Of a stretch of 64,000 bases of DNA, positions 62,644 to 64,000 are shown in pieces. Position numbers and translations under genes: made by a program. The notes under the pieces were generated by a model that had not been told where the DNA came from, made no database searches, and saw only the letters and a list, made by a program, of their open reading frames with translations. The stretch is from Microseira wollei NIES-4236 (lineage in GTDB: Bacteria > Cyanobacteriota > Cyanobacteriia > Cyanobacteriales > Aerosakkonemataceae): contig NZ_BLAY01000007.1 in the NCBI RefSeq assembly GCF_020521235.1, forward strand, positions 1-64,000, in the 5' to 3' direction. Within the stretch, counting starts at the first letter, position 1. Each line of letters starts with the position of its first letter.

Positions 62644-64000
62644 CGTTTGGGTTTGTATATGCAGTGCTTCGATCTTCTGGCAGGAAATTGGCAGATTTGG
62701 CGTAGGTGTGGATGACGTTGTTAATAATCGCCAACCCCACTTCTCCTGCTAAGGTCATGATTGATTCGGGGTGAAATTGAACGGCAACAATTGGCAGGCT
62801 TTTATGCTCGATGGCCATAATTACATCATCGTGGGAAATTGCCGTTACTTTTAATTCTTCGGGTAGATGTTCGGGCAGGGCATATAATGAATGGTATCTG
62901 CCAACTTCAAAAGATGGCGGTAAACCTGCAAACATTGCGGACTCTGGATCTTTGACGAAAACGCGCGATGATTTACCGTGTTGCGGGTAACTCAGAACGC
63001 CTAATTTACCCCCAAAAGCTTCTACAGTTCCTTGCAAACCCAAGCAAACTCCAAAAATAGGAATTTGACGATTTATGCAGGCGCGGACTGTTTCTTTTAC
63101 GCGAAAATCGCTGGGTCTGCCGGGACCGGGAGATAAGACAACTAAGTCGGGACTTTCCTCATCAAAAACGGATTCGGGAAAGCCGTGTCGCAGCGTTGTA
63201 ACAATCGCACCTGTCTGGCGAATATAGTTAGCTAAGGTATGAACAAACGAGTCTTCATAGTCAATTAATAAGACGCGCTTGTTGCGTCCTGGGGCAGCTT
63301 TTATCTTGTCATCTACCACGATGGGAGAAGTGGCGAAGCTTGCTTGTTGGGCGCGGTGAATGGTTTCAAACAGGGCGGCAGCTTTGGTTAAAGTTTCCCG
63401 TTCTTCTGCTTCTGGAATTGAGTCGTAAAGCACGGTAGCGCCGACTCTAACTTCTGCGATCGCATCTTTTAATCGTATCGTCCGCAAAATTAATCCGGTA
63501 TTCAAATCGCCGTTAAATGTTAGCCTTCCCACTGCACCCCCATACCAGCGCCGGGGACTATTTTCGTGCTGTTCGATAAACTGCATCGCCGCCCGTTTTG
63601 GTGCCCCCGTTACTGTCACTGCCCAAGTATGGCTGAGAAACGCATCCAAGGCATCAAACTCAGGTCTTAATACGCCCTCAACGTGGTCTACTGTATGAAT
63701 TAAGTGACTGTACAATTCAATTTGACGCCGCCCAATTACTTGTACCGATCCGGGTTCGCATATCCGCGATTTATCGTTGCGATCCACATCCGTACACATG
63801 GTTAATTCGCATTCATCTTTGCGCGAATTGAGCAATTCACGAATCCGATCCGCATCGTCAATCGCATCTTGTCCGCGCGCAATTGTGCCGCTGATCGGGC
63901 AAGTTTCTACGCGCCTCCCTTCAACGCGCACAAACATTTCTGGCGATGCGCCAATCAGAAATTCACCACCTAAATTAAAGATGAATCCGTAGGGACTGTG
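62600..64000 (-). CDS. trpE: fused anthranilate synthase TrpE-TrpG, 5' end outside the window
   Basis: The frame is open to the right edge, so the gene is partial; the ATG at 63937 is internal. The TrpE part shows [38 protein letters not shown] and [16 protein letters not shown] linker leads to a TrpG glutaminase with [10 protein letters not shown], the nucleophile in [15 protein letters not shown] and the His-Glu pair in VQFHPES. This fusion is one chain for chorismate to anthranilate with glutamine. Trp feedback motifs would be in the missing part. It leads the trp cluster. Confidence 0.95.
   Translation of the reverse strand, partial: HSPYGFIFNLGGEFLIGASPEMFVRVEGRRVETCPISGTIARGQDAIDDADRIRELLNSRKDECELTMCTDVDRNDKSRICEPGSVQVIGRRQIELYSHLIHTVDHVEGVLRPEFDALDAFLSHTWAVTVTGAPKRAAMQFIEQHENSPRRWYGGAVGRLTFNGDLNTGLILRTIRLKDAIAEVRVGATVLYDSIPEAEERETLTKAAALFETIHRAQQASFATSPIVVDDKIKAAPGRNKRVLLIDYEDSFVHTLANYIRQTGAIVTTLRHGFPESVFDEESPDLVVLSPGPGRPSDFRVKETVRACINRQIPIFGVCLGLQGTVEAFGGKLGVLSYPQHGKSSRVFVKDPESAMFAGLPPSFEVGRYHSLYALPEHLPEELKVTAISHDDVIMAIEHKSLPIVAVQFHPESIMTLAGEVGLAIINNVIHTYAKSANFLPEDRSTAYTNPNGDYAIFSPKTAPHS

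Noticed and set aside
1-64000. tRNA or rRNA genes
   Set aside because: I looked for cloverleaf-like arms with GTTCGA(A/T) loops and saw none that were convincing; a covariance search would settle it.

Overview
The window looks like chromosomal DNA of a filamentous, Oscillatoriales-type cyanobacterium. The signs are the very frequent GCGATCGC (HIP1) octamer, many 7-bp STRR arrays of the TTAGCAA/TTAGCCA type, a cyanobacterial-size PEP carboxylase, zinc-ribbon Ser/Thr kinases, AAA-like/GAF signalling proteins, and a fused anthranilate synthase. No rRNA, tRNA or CRISPR array was recognised. No database search was possible, so all family names come from motif reading.

Left part (1-10.3 kb): a 66-bp tandem array of hairpin units is followed by a long minus-strand signalling operon, transcribed from 8776 down to 773. 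It encodes a coiled-coil protein, a membrane-anchored BON/OmpA protein with a central longin/roadblock-like region, a Rab-like small GTPase, a PAS histidine kinase, a PAS-only protein and a PAS-GAF adenylate cyclase. A divergent Ser/Thr kinase carries a genomic repeat inside its catalytic loop. Next come an IS607-type element (10.4-12.3 kb), ppc, and a plus-strand pair of a four-repeat SGNH-like protein and an MBOAT acyltransferase (17.2-22 kb), probably an O-acylation system for the cell envelope.

Middle (22-43.6 kb): recR (probably starting at ACG), an HD hydrolase, two adjacent AAA-like proteins (one with a vMAP-like N-terminus and a TIR domain, one with four GAF domains), an ATP-grasp ligase, an amino-acid permease, a secreted TPR-CHAT protease, a frameshifted vapC with an intact antitoxin, small secreted or membrane proteins, a thiol peroxidase-like protein and an IS200/IS605-type tnpB.

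Right part (43.7-55.9 kb): a second Ser/Thr kinase and a tandem duplication (about 2.46 kb per unit) that copied the kinase tail, a DUF433/DUF5615 toxin-antitoxin pair, a SAM methyltransferase and part of a glycosyltransferase. After these come an FkbM methyltransferase, a CheW-like protein, an EboF-like phosphodiesterase, a GT2 glycosyltransferase broken by one in-frame stop, and a sugar-phosphate transferase. This is an exopolysaccharide/surface-glycan neighbourhood with heavy rearrangement.

Right end (56.1-64 kb): a minus-strand aromatic amino-acid cluster, trpE(G)-trpC-qor-trpA-trpB-trpD-DAHP synthase. trp genes are usually scattered in cyanobacteria. A packed set next to glycosyltransferases and an EboF-like gene resembles the precursor-supply part of scytonemin loci, so scyA-F may lie beyond the right edge.

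A recurring theme is repeats inside genes. At least four genes (a kinase, the CHAT protease, trpD and an SH3 protein) carry dispersed-repeat DNA in frame, and several stop codons lie in or beside STRR units.
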